A DNA stretch of 64,000 nt from Clostridia bacterium (lineage in GTDB: Bacteria; Bacillota; Clostridia; Christensenellales; UBA3700), in NCBI GenBank assembly GCA_029060025.1, contig JAIDUV010000008.1, forward strand, positions 1 through 64,000, given 5' to 3'. The position numbers and the translations under genes were made by a program. Shown here one piece after another: positions 50,784-62,600 of the stretch. The notes beneath the pieces are model-generated. The model worked only from the letters and a program-made list of their open reading frames with translations, did not search any database and was not told the DNA's origin. Every line of letters starts with the position of its first letter. The stretch's first letter is position 1.

Positions 50784-51479
50784 ATGAAATTTTTGGTTAT
50801 TGACGACAACATTGTGATAAATCAAAGTATTGCCGACATCCTCGGAAGGCTTGGAAAATGCGACAGCGCATACGACGGCGTCGAAGGTCTTTATATGGCT
50901 GAGGCAAAGGCGTATGATTTGGTCGTCACCGAACTGGCGCTTCCTAAAAAAAGCGGAATTGATATAATCAAGGAGTTGAGAAAAAAAAGCAATTGCCCAA
51001 TTCTGATTGTGTCGGCTGTGAATTCGGTGGAAAAAAGAATTGAAGCGCTTAGGATAGGCGCGGACGATTATTTAAACAAGCCATTTAACAATGGTGAGTT
51101 GTTGGCTAGAGCGGAAGCAATATTGAGACGTTATAATAATAATTTTTCCAGCAAATATGTCAACAGTGATATCGTACTCGATTACAATAGCAAAATGTTG
51201 AAGATCAAAGGCGAGTACGTTAAAATGTCCGGCAAAATCTACGATATTTTAGAGTGTCTGATACGCAGTCGCAATATTATCGTCTCCAAAGATCAACTCT
51301 TCAACAAAATATGGGGGCTTGACAGTGATACGGTAATCACGGTCGTTGAAGTATACGTCTCTAAATTGAGAAAATTGCTGGAAAACCACGGTTGCGCAGG
51401 CTATCTTAAAACGATAAAAAACTTGGGATATATGTGGTCTGATACAAAACACCCCATATCTGACGAAGGGGATTTTTAA
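50784..51479 (+). CDS. Orphan OmpR-family response regulator with Glu at the phospho-acceptor position
   Basis: 231 aa. Receiver (1-120): acidic pair Asp7-Asp8, Ser77, Lys99 in 'DYLNKPF' are normal, but the acceptor strand reads 'YDLVVTELALP', placing Glu50 where Asp is expected. Glu can mimic phospho-Asp, so the protein may be permanently active or respond to something other than phosphate. The OmpR-type winged helix follows (about 130-225, 'DQLFNKIWGLDSDTVITVVE', 'KTIKNLGYMW'). No histidine kinase gene is near. Three sets of 11-bp direct repeats lie just downstream, before the giant lipoprotein gene, and may be its targets. Confidence 0.85.
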   Translation: MKFLVIDDNIVINQSIADILGRLGKCDSAYDGVEGLYMAEAKAYDLVVTELALPKKSGIDIIKELRKKSNCPILIVSAVNSVEKRIEALRIGADDYLNKPFNNGELLARAEAILRRYNNNFSSKYVNSDIVLDYNSKMLKIKGEYVKMSGKIYDILECLIRSRNIIVSKDQLFNKIWGLDSDTVITVVEVYVSKLRKLLENHGCAGYLKTIKNLGYMWSDTKHPISDEGDF

Positions 51480-51503
51480 ATCAAGAAAAGCAGTATTTTT
51501 CTA

Positions 51504-51695
51504 TTTTAAGAAACTTTTAAGAAATTAAATGTAAAATTTTTGTAAAATCTTAAAAAGTATTTTAATATATTTTTTGTGTATAATGTCAGTTTAGATACTA
51601 GATATTGTGTGTGCAGTGGTAAAAACATATCTTTTAGTTATTGTCTATCGTACGCGTATATATAGGCGTCAAAAAAGTTTAAGGTTTGTTTAAGG
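51504..51695 (+). promoter_or_regulatory. Direct-repeat array and activator-type promoter before the giant lipoprotein
   Basis: Pairs spaced 11 bp: TTTTAAGAAA at 51504 and 51515; TGTAAAAT at 51530 and 51541; GTTTAAGG at 51677 and 51688. The 11-bp period is that of OmpR-family dimers. A TATAAT (51579-51584) follows the second pair with a poor -35, typical of activated promoters. The regulator gene is immediately upstream. Confidence 0.6.
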
Positions 51696-51748
51696 TGCTT
51701 ATTTTAAAATAAATGTGAAATAAATTAGCAATCATAAGAGAGGGAATT

Positions 51749-54700
51749 ATGAAAAAGACTAAGTTAATCACGGTTCTTTTGCTGATAGCCGTATTGGCTA
51801 CTGTGCTTCTTGCCACGCTCGTTGCGTGCAAGCCAAAAGTGGATGATGGCGACTCTACGATAAGTGGGGATCCTGGGGAAATACCATCTGGAGGAGACAA
51901 TGTGAAGCCACCGTGGAAACCGCCAACTCCTTCGGGGAATCCCGGGAATACGGGTCCGGAGATTCCAAAATATACCTCCAAGGAGATGCTCAACAAGATC
52001 ATCGAATCGGTGGACGTGCCTGAACAGGTTCTCAATCTTGACATATTTGCCAAATTTGAGAAGGAAGATTTGGTGACGACAATTAACTTAAAAGGCAATT
52101 TCTACAGTGAAGTTCGCAACGAACTGTGTTTTGCCGTTTATCAACAGCAAAAAGGCGAGGCTGACTCGCAAAGGCAGTTGGTTTTTGCAATTTACATAGT
52201 CAATGATAAAATTTATTTGGATAGAGCGGACGGCTCTCCACTTATTTATCTGTCGGATTTTGACTTCAATTACTTAAAACAGATTATCGAAGGCGCAGGC
52301 GGAATGGTGTCAGACTTGACGGGCTCCTTGGAGCAGTATATGGGTCTGATAGACCTTGTGTTTGGCTTCTTATTCGGTACGCCTGAGGTGACCGTTGGCG
52401 AAGACGCTTCTCAGTCTCTCGCGATGGAGTTGAGATTAAAAGGTCTCTTAAGCAACGTGACCACTTTTCTTCCGTTTTTGCCTTTTAATATCCCTATAGA
52501 TATAAAACCTCTCATAAATTACTTAGTAGACTTAATTCCCGATGATACGTTATATATAAATGCAGATTTTGATGGTGACAGCAATCTTAAAAAAGTCGGT
52601 GTCAGCGGAGTTGATGCCAACGACAATAAAAAAGAAACCTTTGATTTGAGCGCAACTATAGATATATGCGACAAGGCAGATGCTGATATAGGTATACCCG
52701 GCAATTTGTCGGATAGGGCTATATCGGAATTCAGTTTTACAAACTTGCAATTTGCCATAGACTTGATAGTAGATTCCGTCAAAGACGCAAACGGTCAAAA
52801 TAAGAATTTTGACCTTGGCAAGATGATCAACGGTTTCCTTGGCGAGTCAACAACTATAAGAATACCTGAAGGTTTGTTGCTTCTCAACGGCGGTACAGGA
52901 GTGAGACTCTCCTTTAAGTTGGACTTGGATCTCAATTATGACAAGTTGCCGCAGGACAACAACAAAGTTGCAATAGAATTGTATCTCATCAATCCCGACG
53001 GCACGCTTGCAGACAAAAACTTCAAGCCGCAAATGGGAATTTACTATAAAGAAGGCAGTTTTTATCTCAATACCGATAATATGTTGCCTCAATATCTCAA
53101 CGGACTGAATATAAAACTCGACGCGGGACTCAACGATTTGGTATCCAAACTTGTAGACCTCATTACCGACGCTATTGACGGCGTATTCGGTCTTGATTTT
53201 GCAGGACTTCGCAAGAGTGAAATTCAAGTAAACGACAACGGTTCTTTGACGCTCTCGAGTATGTCTGCGGTAGAGAAAGTAATGGCGTCGACAAACGCAA
53301 ACATAGTAGCGCTTTCTACTGAAAGTGACGGCAGTTACAAACTCTCGGCAGGTGTAGGAGATTTTGTCGATATGTTGGCAAATCTTTTGGGACTTGGCGG
53401 CAAAAATCCTAATATTTATACTGACGACACCAGTATCAAGGTTGTGGTCAACGACGATTTCTTTGAAGCGCTTGGCGGTCTTATACCTCAATTGAAAAGC
53501 GTGACTTTGCCGAAAGAAATAGGTGATATTGTATTGTCTATCAATACGTCTGAAGTGGGACTTGACAGCGTCACGGTGGATACCGTGCTCAACAATACGT
53601 CTCAAGTTGCCGGTGAGGACGGCACTGTTACGATTACCGATCCGGCGTTTGCAATACGTCTGGGAATCGGTCAATTTGTCATTGGCTTTAAAGACGACAA
53701 TTTCGCAGACTATATAGACGGTAGAGTAGATACTGAAAATACCGATTATTTATCGTCACTCAACGGCGTGATAGATCATTTGCTAGGCGGTATTAGATTT
53801 AGCAGCGGTTTCTCGCTTGACTTTTCGGCAGGTACTTACGATCTTGCGCCGTTTATCGCAGGGTTTGGAGTATCGGAGGTAGAATCTTCGCAAATCTTGT
53901 GGACGTTTGACAACGACTTTACTTTGGACGCGTCACTTAACTTGCAAATTGCGCTCAACAGAACTGATACTGCAAGATCTATGATAGTCTTGGAGATGAA
54001 GACGGAGAGCGGTATAAAAGTCGGTGACCATCAGATTATCGAAAAAGATCAAGTCTTGCTTGGTATATATGGATATAATAATAATATTTATATAGATATT
54101 TCCAACTTCAATATTGCGGGTATAGTATTGCCTAAATTGAGTTTCTCGCTCAACTTTACGGATTTGATATACACGCTTCTTGACAACGTGATAGGCGATT
54201 TGCTTAAGAAGATCAACGTGCAAGGCGGAGATCTCAAGTTTGAACTCGACTTCAAAGAATTGCTTGGTCTTACGTCAAGCGTGGTAGCGCAAGCCGGCGA
54301 AACGCAAAGTTCAACTTCGCGTCTTGCAACTTACGCTCAAACTCAAGAGGTTGATCCTACCGCGGCAATAATATTTGCATTCAACGCAGATAAGTTTGTA
54401 CCTTCGATTTCGCTTGCTGCAATTCTTGCGGTACTTAGCGCAACCAACACTGATATAGGTAACACCTTGGCAGAGGCGCTCAGTCTTATGGAAGTAGATT
54501 TATCGGTTGAGTTGGGAAGAAACGACGGATTTATCTTCTCCTTTAGCGGTGAATTTATACCAAAACTCGACAGCAACGGAGAGAGCGTATATTACTTTGA
54601 CGACAAAGGTAATCAAATCGTAAGAGAAGAAGGCAAGATTTATAGAAATATAAAAGATAAGCCGACAAGCAGCGAAAACGTAGATAAGAACATCGTCTAC

Positions 54701-57700
54701 TATACGACTAAGAAATATAACTATGGCAGTGATATGAAACTCGTATTTTCGGCGGGAACTCCGGAGCACCGCGTAATCGTGGGTAACCTTGGAGAGCATA
54801 AGTATCCGATCGAACAAAAAGCGCAAGAGTTCATTGACTATAAGTCAGACCTAATTGAGGCAATAGTTAACACTGTGGGTAAGGCTTCGGTACAACTTGA
54901 CATCGATCTTCATACTCTTGACAATGAGATGAACCTCACGCGTCTTATCAATGCTATTTTGGCAAACGTAGGTAAAAAACTTGAATTGCCAATATCTCTC
55001 GATCTTGACGATTGGGACGCGCACGTTCAACTTGCTTTGGCTTGGGATCTTGATTTGACGAGATTCTCCAACAGTAAGATAATGCTTGAATTGAGATACG
55101 AGCAAAAAGTCATTATGGGATTGTATATCCACCGCAACAGTATTATTATCGACCTCACGGGTCTTGGTTTGTTCAGCGGTGAAATCGTCAATTCGTCTAT
55201 CGTAACCAAGGTATTTGGAATGATTGACGGACTTATCAAGAACATAGGCAATCTCGATCTCAACGATATTATCAACGATTTGTTGAAAAACAACGGTTTG
55301 CCGACAGTGGGAACAAAACCCGAAGAAACCGACAAACTTGCACTTGGCGAAGAAGTTGCAAAAGACGGCAGTGTGGCTACCATTGGCGAAGGATTGCAAA
55401 TCAAAGACTTCATCAAGTATTTGACGCAAGCGATTCATTTGGAGAATACGGCAATAGTCATTGACTTCACATCTTCAATCATCAACGGAATGCTCAACGA
55501 ACTTGTGGGAATCAATCTCGGACTTAATCTTGGACTCAACGGCATATTCGACTTATTCGGAGACAGTATAGATCTTGGATTTACCGTTGAAGATATCACA
55601 ATGGATATGTCATTGAGTTTGTCAATTGGCAAAGAAGTAACTATACCTATCAACTTCGACGACGTGCCAGACTGGGATGCGTCTAGCGGAAGAGATTTTG
55701 CAAGAACGTTGCTCAATAATCTCGATATAGGCTTTACCATTGACCTCGCCAACTATACAAACGACGTTGTCAATCTTCACGGTCAAACCAAATATGGATT
55801 TATAGACGATTACAAGATGTATACTAGAATTATTATTGAGAAAGTCACTTCGTCTTCCGGTAAGAAATTGACGGGCGTCAAAGGTACTCCTGTGGCTGCG
55901 CAGGGCTCGTTCGTAGTAACTCTTGCGCATATCAACAAGGCAATGTACAATGATAATAAGTCAACGGCCGCGAATATGAAACCGCTTGTATATATCGTAC
56001 TTGACCATAGAAAGACGTCGGGACAATTGATGTTGGCTATTTGTTCCGGCTTGGTAGAGTTTGTCGTAGATATAGGCGATACTGTAGGAATACAATACAT
56101 CAATCTTGATTTGCTTGGTATGCTTGGACCTGTGATTGACAACTTGTTCTCAACGATAGACGGCGCGCTCGACGGCTTGAATAATCAGACCGCAGAAGCC
56201 GTGGCTTTGAATGACGGCGTTGCTACGCAAGAAGGAGAGCCAACCGGTCTCAATAAAGTGTTTGCCGATCTCGATATAATCAAGTTGCTTGGTGAAAAAG
56301 GTATTATGCTCAATTTGAGAGCCAACGGTACTTTCAACGTAACGATAGAATTCGATCCATATCTTATCAATAAACTGTTGGACGATATAATGGGTTACGT
56401 CTTTGCTAAAGGCACCGGACACGAGTCCATTATCAATCTTAAAGAAATGGCTCCGGATATGTTCAGCAAGAGTTATCTTGATATGATAACTTGGACTAGA
56501 GAAACTTACGGAGCAAACGGAAAGAGCAATACACTTTGGGGCGATTTGCAAGCCAACCTTACTGATATGCTCAAAGACATCGTAGCAAGTCAGATATCGG
56601 GTGTAAGTTGGTTGCTTACCGACACGTTGCTTAACGGCGTTTATTCTCAAGTAAGAAATATCGTTTCGGGCTTGTTGCCTTTTGCGGTATGGAATACTGC
56701 TACGCTTGAAGTTAATATCGTTGACGCAACCATATCCAATATCCATTTCAGAGGTCAGGACAACGGCGAACATATTTACGTTGACAACGACCCGAATAAA
56801 GGTATTGCATACGACAAAGGAAAAGATGCAAGAGGCTCTTGGAAGAATGCGAGTGACGGAGGTAAAGAAGGCTTCTTCACTGAGATATTCATCTACAACT
56901 CTTCAAAGAGTGTGGGCGGATCCACTGCCGACGGTACAAATGACGGTATCGTGACGTGGGCGGATATTCCGACGAACATTACGTTTATGCCGTATATCTA
57001 CACTTCAGTTGATGACGGCGTAACCGAACTTATCAATACAAACTTCGAAAATAAGGTGGCTATCTATCAAAAGGGTACTACTATAATGAGATCTACCGTA
57101 GAGTTCAAGATAATCAATGCCAACGGTTACGAAGAGGCTATGGTAGACGAAAACCTCAGGGCTAAGTTAAGCGTGGCGGGCGAGTTCAAAGTCAAGGCCA
57201 TTGCCAAATTCTCCGGTGGAATTACTCGTACGCTGATGATTGACGTAGAGTCAAGAGATGACGGCGGCGGTCTTGATTACATCGAGTCCATTGAAATGCA
57301 CGCCTATGACGATACGTTGCCGGACTTCTTGACGGTATACACTAAAGACGGCAAGTCAAGAAAGATAAATACGGAATATTTGCACGTATCCAATTGGAGA
57401 CCGAAAGATTATAAGGCGCACGACGTAGATGCAACTGTTGCGTTCAAGAACGGAACTACGTTGCCAATGACGATACACTATCTCGACAGCACCGTAACCA
57501 AGATAATTATCGACGGTACTGAAGGTACAAACGTCAACGTCAATCTCTATGAATTTGACATAAATACGTCTAAGATAGAAGACTTTACTCCGTCGACGCT
57601 GTTCTTCAAATACCCAGACGGAAAAGCAGTGGGACTTGACGTACTCAATGGATGGGATACTACGGCGGCAACCCAAAATCTCTTTGGCAGACCGATAGAC

Positions 57701-59635
57701 GTAGACGGCAAGTATTCTTCGGATGTCAGCGGCGGTATATTTACTATTACGACGAGCATTGCTGCGTTCGACGGAAGCGCTCCGCAGACGGTGGAATTGT
57801 CCTTCGTAGTTAAGTCTAAGAACGTATATTCTTTGACGATAAATGACGCGATAAATACCATCAATATAGATCCGTATAAGTACTATATGTATATGATTGG
57901 TGAGAGTGACGAAAATCCTTTCCCAAGCGTGGTGGAGGCAAACTACTTGGAAGAGTATGCTAATCCAAATTATGATCCAAATGTTGAGGGTAGTTCCAAG
58001 GTCATCAGAGACGAGTATGACGAAGACGTCAACGTAGTGTGGAAGAACCTAGACAACGTAGTATTTGATTGGAACAACAACAACGACACTGTCAACAAGG
58101 TTGACGTGGCTTTGGACAACGGCGCATATCCAAACAGTTCGTTTACTTGGACATTCAAGAAGACGGAAGTTGCCGTAATGAGAAACGAGGTCGAGGCAAT
58201 CTACTTTGACGAAGCGTTGACGCAATCTGCGCTCTTCATAGATCCTTTCCAATATCTCATCAACGGTAAGGGAATCGCAAACTTCCCGGATCACGCATAC
58301 GTTCAGTTTACCAACGGCGCGGTATACTATATGCCAATTGCTTGGAAGGGACTTGAAGACTTCAAGATCAATCCAGACAGACCGGCTCAGTTTGGACAGT
58401 TTGACGTAGTAATAGGTTTTGATCCTGCAGTGTATAACAGCACCGGACAAATAGTCGAATACAGCGCTATCAACGGCACGCTCTTGCAAGAGAAGTATGT
58501 CAACGTTCAGGTAGAAGACCGTATACCTAGCGGTATAATAGTTGACGGAAGCGCGCTTGTAGGCGGAACGTATTATATTGACCCGGTACAGGTACTCTAT
58601 TACGGACAAAATCCGTTCCCGGATAGAGTGACGGTAAAATATATGAGCGGCAAGACTTCAGTGCTTGAAGTAGACGACGCGCATTGGGAGAGAAACTTTG
58701 CTATTACGTTAAAGGGCAAGAAGAACCTCAAGGCAACGTTGAGACTCAACGATGAATATTCGTTTGACATTGACGTAGAGATTATCGACAGAAGCAATCT
58801 TAAGTCGGATTTGACGGAGATGTCTATAGATCCGTACGTATATACAATGGACGAGAGAGGCAACAGAATATATGACGTCTACGCTGACAATATCAACTTG
58901 TATCAATGCGTAGGTACTTTTGACCTCGAGACCTTTGAAATAATGGGTAGAACGCAATTCTCCGGTAGCATATCTGCAGATCACAAGACCTTCTTGAAAT
59001 ACGTGCTTACCTATGAAAGAGACGGCAAGCAAGAAAGTATTATGGAGACAGATATAGATTATATCAAAGACTTCGTTGCAAACAACATAGATTCTATTAC
59101 AGTCATATCCGCAGAGGTATGGGAATACTTCAACGTACCTGTCGTATGGGATTTGAGAGATATCAATTACAGCGTTGCGGATACCTATACTGTAAAGACC
59201 ATTGTACAGGCTGCCGATACTGCTTTTAACAAAGAGTACAAAGTCAACGTCGAAGTGAGAGCAAAGAAGGCTGTGACTATCTCCGGTGACGTTCAGTACA
59301 TTATGGTGGGCGGTACCAACTTGAGCGAAACGGCTAAGTTGACTCAAAAACTTACGTTAACCAAGACTGTCATATTCGACGACGGTACGTCGGGACTCTA
59401 TGAAGTTACGCTTGATCTCACCAAGATACAGTACAGCGACTCTAAGTCGGCTACGCTCAGATGGAGCAATGGCACAGACGGTAATATGGTCATCACCGAT
59501 TTGAGAACTAATACGGTCATTAAGTCGGATCAAGTTGCTGATTGCGCAATGGATATCGAAGTGACGGTATGTAGCGGAGATATTGCTCAAACTTGCACGA
59601 TGAAAGTCCACGTATTGGATAATCAGATGGGTTAA
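51749..59635 (+). CDS. Giant exported lipoprotein with repeated lipid-binding-like modules and Ig-like repeats
   Basis: 2628 aa. Signal peptide with lipobox LVAC (Cys27), Pro/Gly-rich spacer, then an N-terminal half of about five degenerate modules, each with a 'LDL.LN' beta start, an 'mGiYy..g.iYid' strand pair and an amphipathic 'LIDLI..LL..I' helix (for example at about 150-260, 405-490, 730-830, 1080-1180, 1310-1480). From about 1830 onward come Ig-like repeats, several beginning with 'IDPYxY' and 'NPFPdxVxVxY'. No enzyme motif. Part of a two-gene set with the next giant protein, 14 nt later. A surface or envelope structural role is likely; the module's similarity to lipid-groove proteins is only inferred. 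Confidence 0.75.
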   Translation: MKKTKLITVLLLIAVLATVLLATLVACKPKVDDGDSTISGDPGEIPSGGDNVKPPWKPPTPSGNPGNTGPEIPKYTSKEMLNKIIESVDVPEQVLNLDIFAKFEKEDLVTTINLKGNFYSEVRNELCFAVYQQQKGEADSQRQLVFAIYIVNDKIYLDRADGSPLIYLSDFDFNYLKQIIEGAGGMVSDLTGSLEQYMGLIDLVFGFLFGTPEVTVGEDASQSLAMELRLKGLLSNVTTFLPFLPFNIPIDIKPLINYLVDLIPDDTLYINADFDGDSNLKKVGVSGVDANDNKKETFDLSATIDICDKADADIGIPGNLSDRAISEFSFTNLQFAIDLIVDSVKDANGQNKNFDLGKMINGFLGESTTIRIPEGLLLLNGGTGVRLSFKLDLDLNYDKLPQDNNKVAIELYLINPDGTLADKNFKPQMGIYYKEGSFYLNTDNMLPQYLNGLNIKLDAGLNDLVSKLVDLITDAIDGVFGLDFAGLRKSEIQVNDNGSLTLSSMSAVEKVMASTNANIVALSTESDGSYKLSAGVGDFVDMLANLLGLGGKNPNIYTDDTSIKVVVNDDFFEALGGLIPQLKSVTLPKEIGDIVLSINTSEVGLDSVTVDTVLNNTSQVAGEDGTVTITDPAFAIRLGIGQFVIGFKDDNFADYIDGRVDTENTDYLSSLNGVIDHLLGGIRFSSGFSLDFSAGTYDLAPFIAGFGVSEVESSQILWTFDNDFTLDASLNLQIALNRTDTARSMIVLEMKTESGIKVGDHQIIEKDQVLLGIYGYNNNIYIDISNFNIAGIVLPKLSFSLNFTDLIYTLLDNVIGDLLKKINVQGGDLKFELDFKELLGLTSSVVAQAGETQSSTSRLATYAQTQEVDPTAAIIFAFNADKFVPSISLAAILAVLSATNTDIGNTLAEALSLMEVDLSVELGRNDGFIFSFSGEFIPKLDSNGESVYYFDDKGNQIVREEGKIYRNIKDKPTSSENVDKNIVYYTTKKYNYGSDMKLVFSAGTPEHRVIVGNLGEHKYPIEQKAQEFIDYKSDLIEAIVNTVGKASVQLDIDLHTLDNEMNLTRLINAILANVGKKLELPISLDLDDWDAHVQLALAWDLDLTRFSNSKIMLELRYEQKVIMGLYIHRNSIIIDLTGLGLFSGEIVNSSIVTKVFGMIDGLIKNIGNLDLNDIINDLLKNNGLPTVGTKPEETDKLALGEEVAKDGSVATIGEGLQIKDFIKYLTQAIHLENTAIVIDFTSSIINGMLNELVGINLGLNLGLNGIFDLFGDSIDLGFTVEDITMDMSLSLSIGKEVTIPINFDDVPDWDASSGRDFARTLLNNLDIGFTIDLANYTNDVVNLHGQTKYGFIDDYKMYTRIIIEKVTSSSGKKLTGVKGTPVAAQGSFVVTLAHINKAMYNDNKSTAANMKPLVYIVLDHRKTSGQLMLAICSGLVEFVVDIGDTVGIQYINLDLLGMLGPVIDNLFSTIDGALDGLNNQTAEAVALNDGVATQEGEPTGLNKVFADLDIIKLLGEKGIMLNLRANGTFNVTIEFDPYLINKLLDDIMGYVFAKGTGHESIINLKEMAPDMFSKSYLDMITWTRETYGANGKSNTLWGDLQANLTDMLKDIVASQISGVSWLLTDTLLNGVYSQVRNIVSGLLPFAVWNTATLEVNIVDATISNIHFRGQDNGEHIYVDNDPNKGIAYDKGKDARGSWKNASDGGKEGFFTEIFIYNSSKSVGGSTADGTNDGIVTWADIPTNITFMPYIYTSVDDGVTELINTNFENKVAIYQKGTTIMRSTVEFKIINANGYEEAMVDENLRAKLSVAGEFKVKAIAKFSGGITRTLMIDVESRDDGGGLDYIESIEMHAYDDTLPDFLTVYTKDGKSRKINTEYLHVSNWRPKDYKAHDVDATVAFKNGTTLPMTIHYLDSTVTKIIIDGTEGTNVNVNLYEFDINTSKIEDFTPSTLFFKYPDGKAVGLDVLNGWDTTAATQNLFGRPIDVDGKYSSDVSGGIFTITTSIAAFDGSAPQTVELSFVVKSKNVYSLTINDAINTINIDPYKYYMYMIGESDENPFPSVVEANYLEEYANPNYDPNVEGSSKVIRDEYDEDVNVVWKNLDNVVFDWNNNNDTVNKVDVALDNGAYPNSSFTWTFKKTEVAVMRNEVEAIYFDEALTQSALFIDPFQYLINGKGIANFPDHAYVQFTNGAVYYMPIAWKGLEDFKINPDRPAQFGQFDVVIGFDPAVYNSTGQIVEYSAINGTLLQEKYVNVQVEDRIPSGIIVDGSALVGGTYYIDPVQVLYYGQNPFPDRVTVKYMSGKTSVLEVDDAHWERNFAITLKGKKNLKATLRLNDEYSFDIDVEIIDRSNLKSDLTEMSIDPYVYTMDERGNRIYDVYADNINLYQCVGTFDLETFEIMGRTQFSGSISADHKTFLKYVLTYERDGKQESIMETDIDYIKDFVANNIDSITVISAEVWEYFNVPVVWDLRDINYSVADTYTVKTIVQAADTAFNKEYKVNVEVRAKKAVTISGDVQYIMVGGTNLSETAKLTQKLTLTKTVIFDDGTSGLYEVTLDLTKIQYSDSKSATLRWSNGTDGNMVITDLRTNTVIKSDQVADCAMDIEVTVCSGDIAQTCTMKVHVLDNQMG

Positions 59636-59649
59636 TGGGGGAGAATTAG

Positions 59650-62600
59650 ATGAAAGGAAAAACTTTAAAAAGAATTAGTCTAATATCAATTTTTATAATA
59701 GCGGCGCTTGTGTTGTCTTTGGTTGCAGTGACGTTTTTTACGAATACTCAACCTAAGGCGCAGGCTGCGGCAGGTACGCTCTATACGGCGGAGTATCAAG
59801 GAGACAACGGTACTCTGCCCAATGGACAGCATCTCAACCGTGACACGATAGCCGCAAAATACGGCGTTTCTACAAGCCAAGTGTTTTCCATTAACTCTGG
59901 CTTAGAACTGTACAAATTTCTCAACGGAGAGTACAGCGGTTATAAAGTAGGTTTTCTTACTAAGGATGTAGCAATAGCCTATAATGCCACCAGAGACGGT
60001 TATGAGACTATCAGTCAACCCAGTTCTGCCGCAATATTTGACGATATCTTTGACGGCAACGGGTATACTGTAAAAATCTACGGCGGCGTAGGTCTTGCAA
60101 ACTCTACTCCAGAAATTAGAGACAACGAAGATTATAGATCCTCGTATAGAAATGGCGCGAATAGATATGACAACGTAGATATTTGGTATGAATATAGCGG
60201 TTTCTTAGTTGCTCAAAACTACGGTACTATTACCAACCTTACTATTGACTATACTTCTCCTCACAACGTAATCGAAGCGGTATGGGGCGAGACCGGCAAT
60301 AAGACGGGTGATTTGGGTATGTCTACAGCGGATAGACTTATGTCCAGTAGAGAAGGTGTATTTGCTGCGGGAATAGTAGCGGGACTTAATGGATATGGCG
60401 GCGTGATTGACAACTTGAAGATAAGCGTCAAAAATGCGTTTACGGTAATTAAAAGAGCAGGTAAGTCGGGTTATTTTCTTGAGAATGCAGGATACTCTGG
60501 CGCTATTGCTGGTAGAATAGAAGACAACAGCAAGATCAACAACTGTTGGGTAGATCTTGCTAATGGCGCGGGTGTATTTGCAGGCGCGCAAGGAAAATCA
60601 ACTTCCAATCCTTTGACAGACAATCATAATTCATTGGCGGTTGCAGGCGGTCTCGTAGGCAATATCGACTCCGGCACTGCTCAAATTACTTACTGCGCAT
60701 TGACTGGTAACGGACAAGTCAAGGCTTTTGCCAACAGAGCGGCAAAGGATGACAAGTTTAAGGCATATTCTGGAGGCGTTGCCGGCGGTTGTATCAAAAT
60801 TGCAACTAACTCTAGTGTAACCGATTGCAACAGCGATACCAATGTGCGCGTACAGGCGGGTCAAATTAAAGGTATTATTTCATCTTGGATCGGCAGTAGA
60901 TTTACCAACTATAACAACAAGCCACAGGAATCTATGGGTTCGCTTTTTGACGCAGTGGGAAGCGACGACGAAATAGAGAGCCTTGCAATTTTATTTGATC
61001 TAGAGACGTTGATGGATAATAATGCGTCGGGAACTCACGCTACTAAACCTATGACGCCTGACGGAAAACTCGTGTTGGACTCTTCTGGTAATTTAAGGAA
61101 TTGGTTGGAGATCTATCCGGCGTCCGAAGGTGGAACTATGACTGCTATGTTTGACACAGACAATAGCGTTTATGATATTAGATTACATATAGTTGCGGAC
61201 GGACACGACGAATTTAAGAACAGCGGAGCAATGGACTCTGTCAATTTGACAGGTTCGTCGCGTTATTATCAATATAAGATGCGCGAAGGCGAAGGCGGAG
61301 GTTTTATTTGGTCGGGTACTTTTTCAAACTCATACGACTCGTCAAATCACATCAGCCTTATACTGGACGATCCAATCTACGCCGAGATTTATATGATTTC
61401 TTCTTCTAATACCGGTAAATATAATTATGAATTCGGACGTATGGGAATTTTGGAGTACGGCGATACCAATGGAAATAACGGAGTCAAGCCGTATAACGGC
61501 ACTGCAGATCCGCTTAAACTTCCGACGGTCACTATGACTAATTATCCTGCGTTTGATACGAGCGTGTTTGCAAATGAAAGTCTATGGAATATTTCGCGTA
61601 GCGGTAAAAACGTAAATATTTCTCAAGCGTATATGCCGGGTACGTATAAAATGAAGGTTGAGACTAAACTTGGCGAGCGTACATACGGATATTATAGCGA
61701 AGCAGAGAAGACGCTTGCTTGGCAACCTAAGACAGATTACGTGTTTACGATTTTGCAAGGCGTGCTGAGTTACGGCAGCGGAACTACGACTACGGACGGC
61801 TGGCAAGATTCAGTCACGTTTGAACTGACTATGAATAGCGTAAATGACTTTGACAGCATTGAATTTCAACGCAACGGCGTATTCCCAAGCAATTCGGCAG
61901 ACGGATTTAGAATAGTCGGAGCAAAGGCCTATTATACCGTCACAGAGACCACCGGTAAAAACGGTACGTCGTATACTTTCTATGCTTACAAGAGAGACAC
62001 TGTCACTGAAGAGAACGTCGTAGTTGCAGTCAGCGAGAGCAGAACTGTGCGTATAGACAGAGAGGCGCCGGAAGTCAGCGAAATAGAGTATTATATGGTC
62101 GAAGACGGAGAAAAGAGACTTTTGTCCGACGATGACTTGGAGTATATTCAAGAGCACTGGACAAAGAATCAGATTTTGGCAAAATTCTCCGTAAGTGACA
62201 ACGGTAAGTCGGGTATTGCAATTGCGGCTACCGGAAATAACATCGAAGAAGAAGTGCTCAATAACAACGGTGACAGAATTGTTACCGTGACTATCAACGA
62301 TAGCAAACCTATAGTATTGGAGTATACCGACGCAAGAGGTCATACTGCGCCTGTAAATTTACAAGTTAACGTGGACAGAATTGAAGGAAAACTCTCTTTT
62401 TCCGGTTCGTCGTACAGAACTGAAGGTAGATTTAACTACAGTACCAAAAATGTCACAGTACGTTACGTTGCTAACTTCGGTATGTCGGGTTGGAGAATGT
62501 ATTACAGTTATCAAAGAGACGCGCAGGGTGAAGATATTTGGATTGCAAGCCCTGACCTTTTGACAGATAGCGGTGCAGTCAAGACGTTTACCATTGACTG

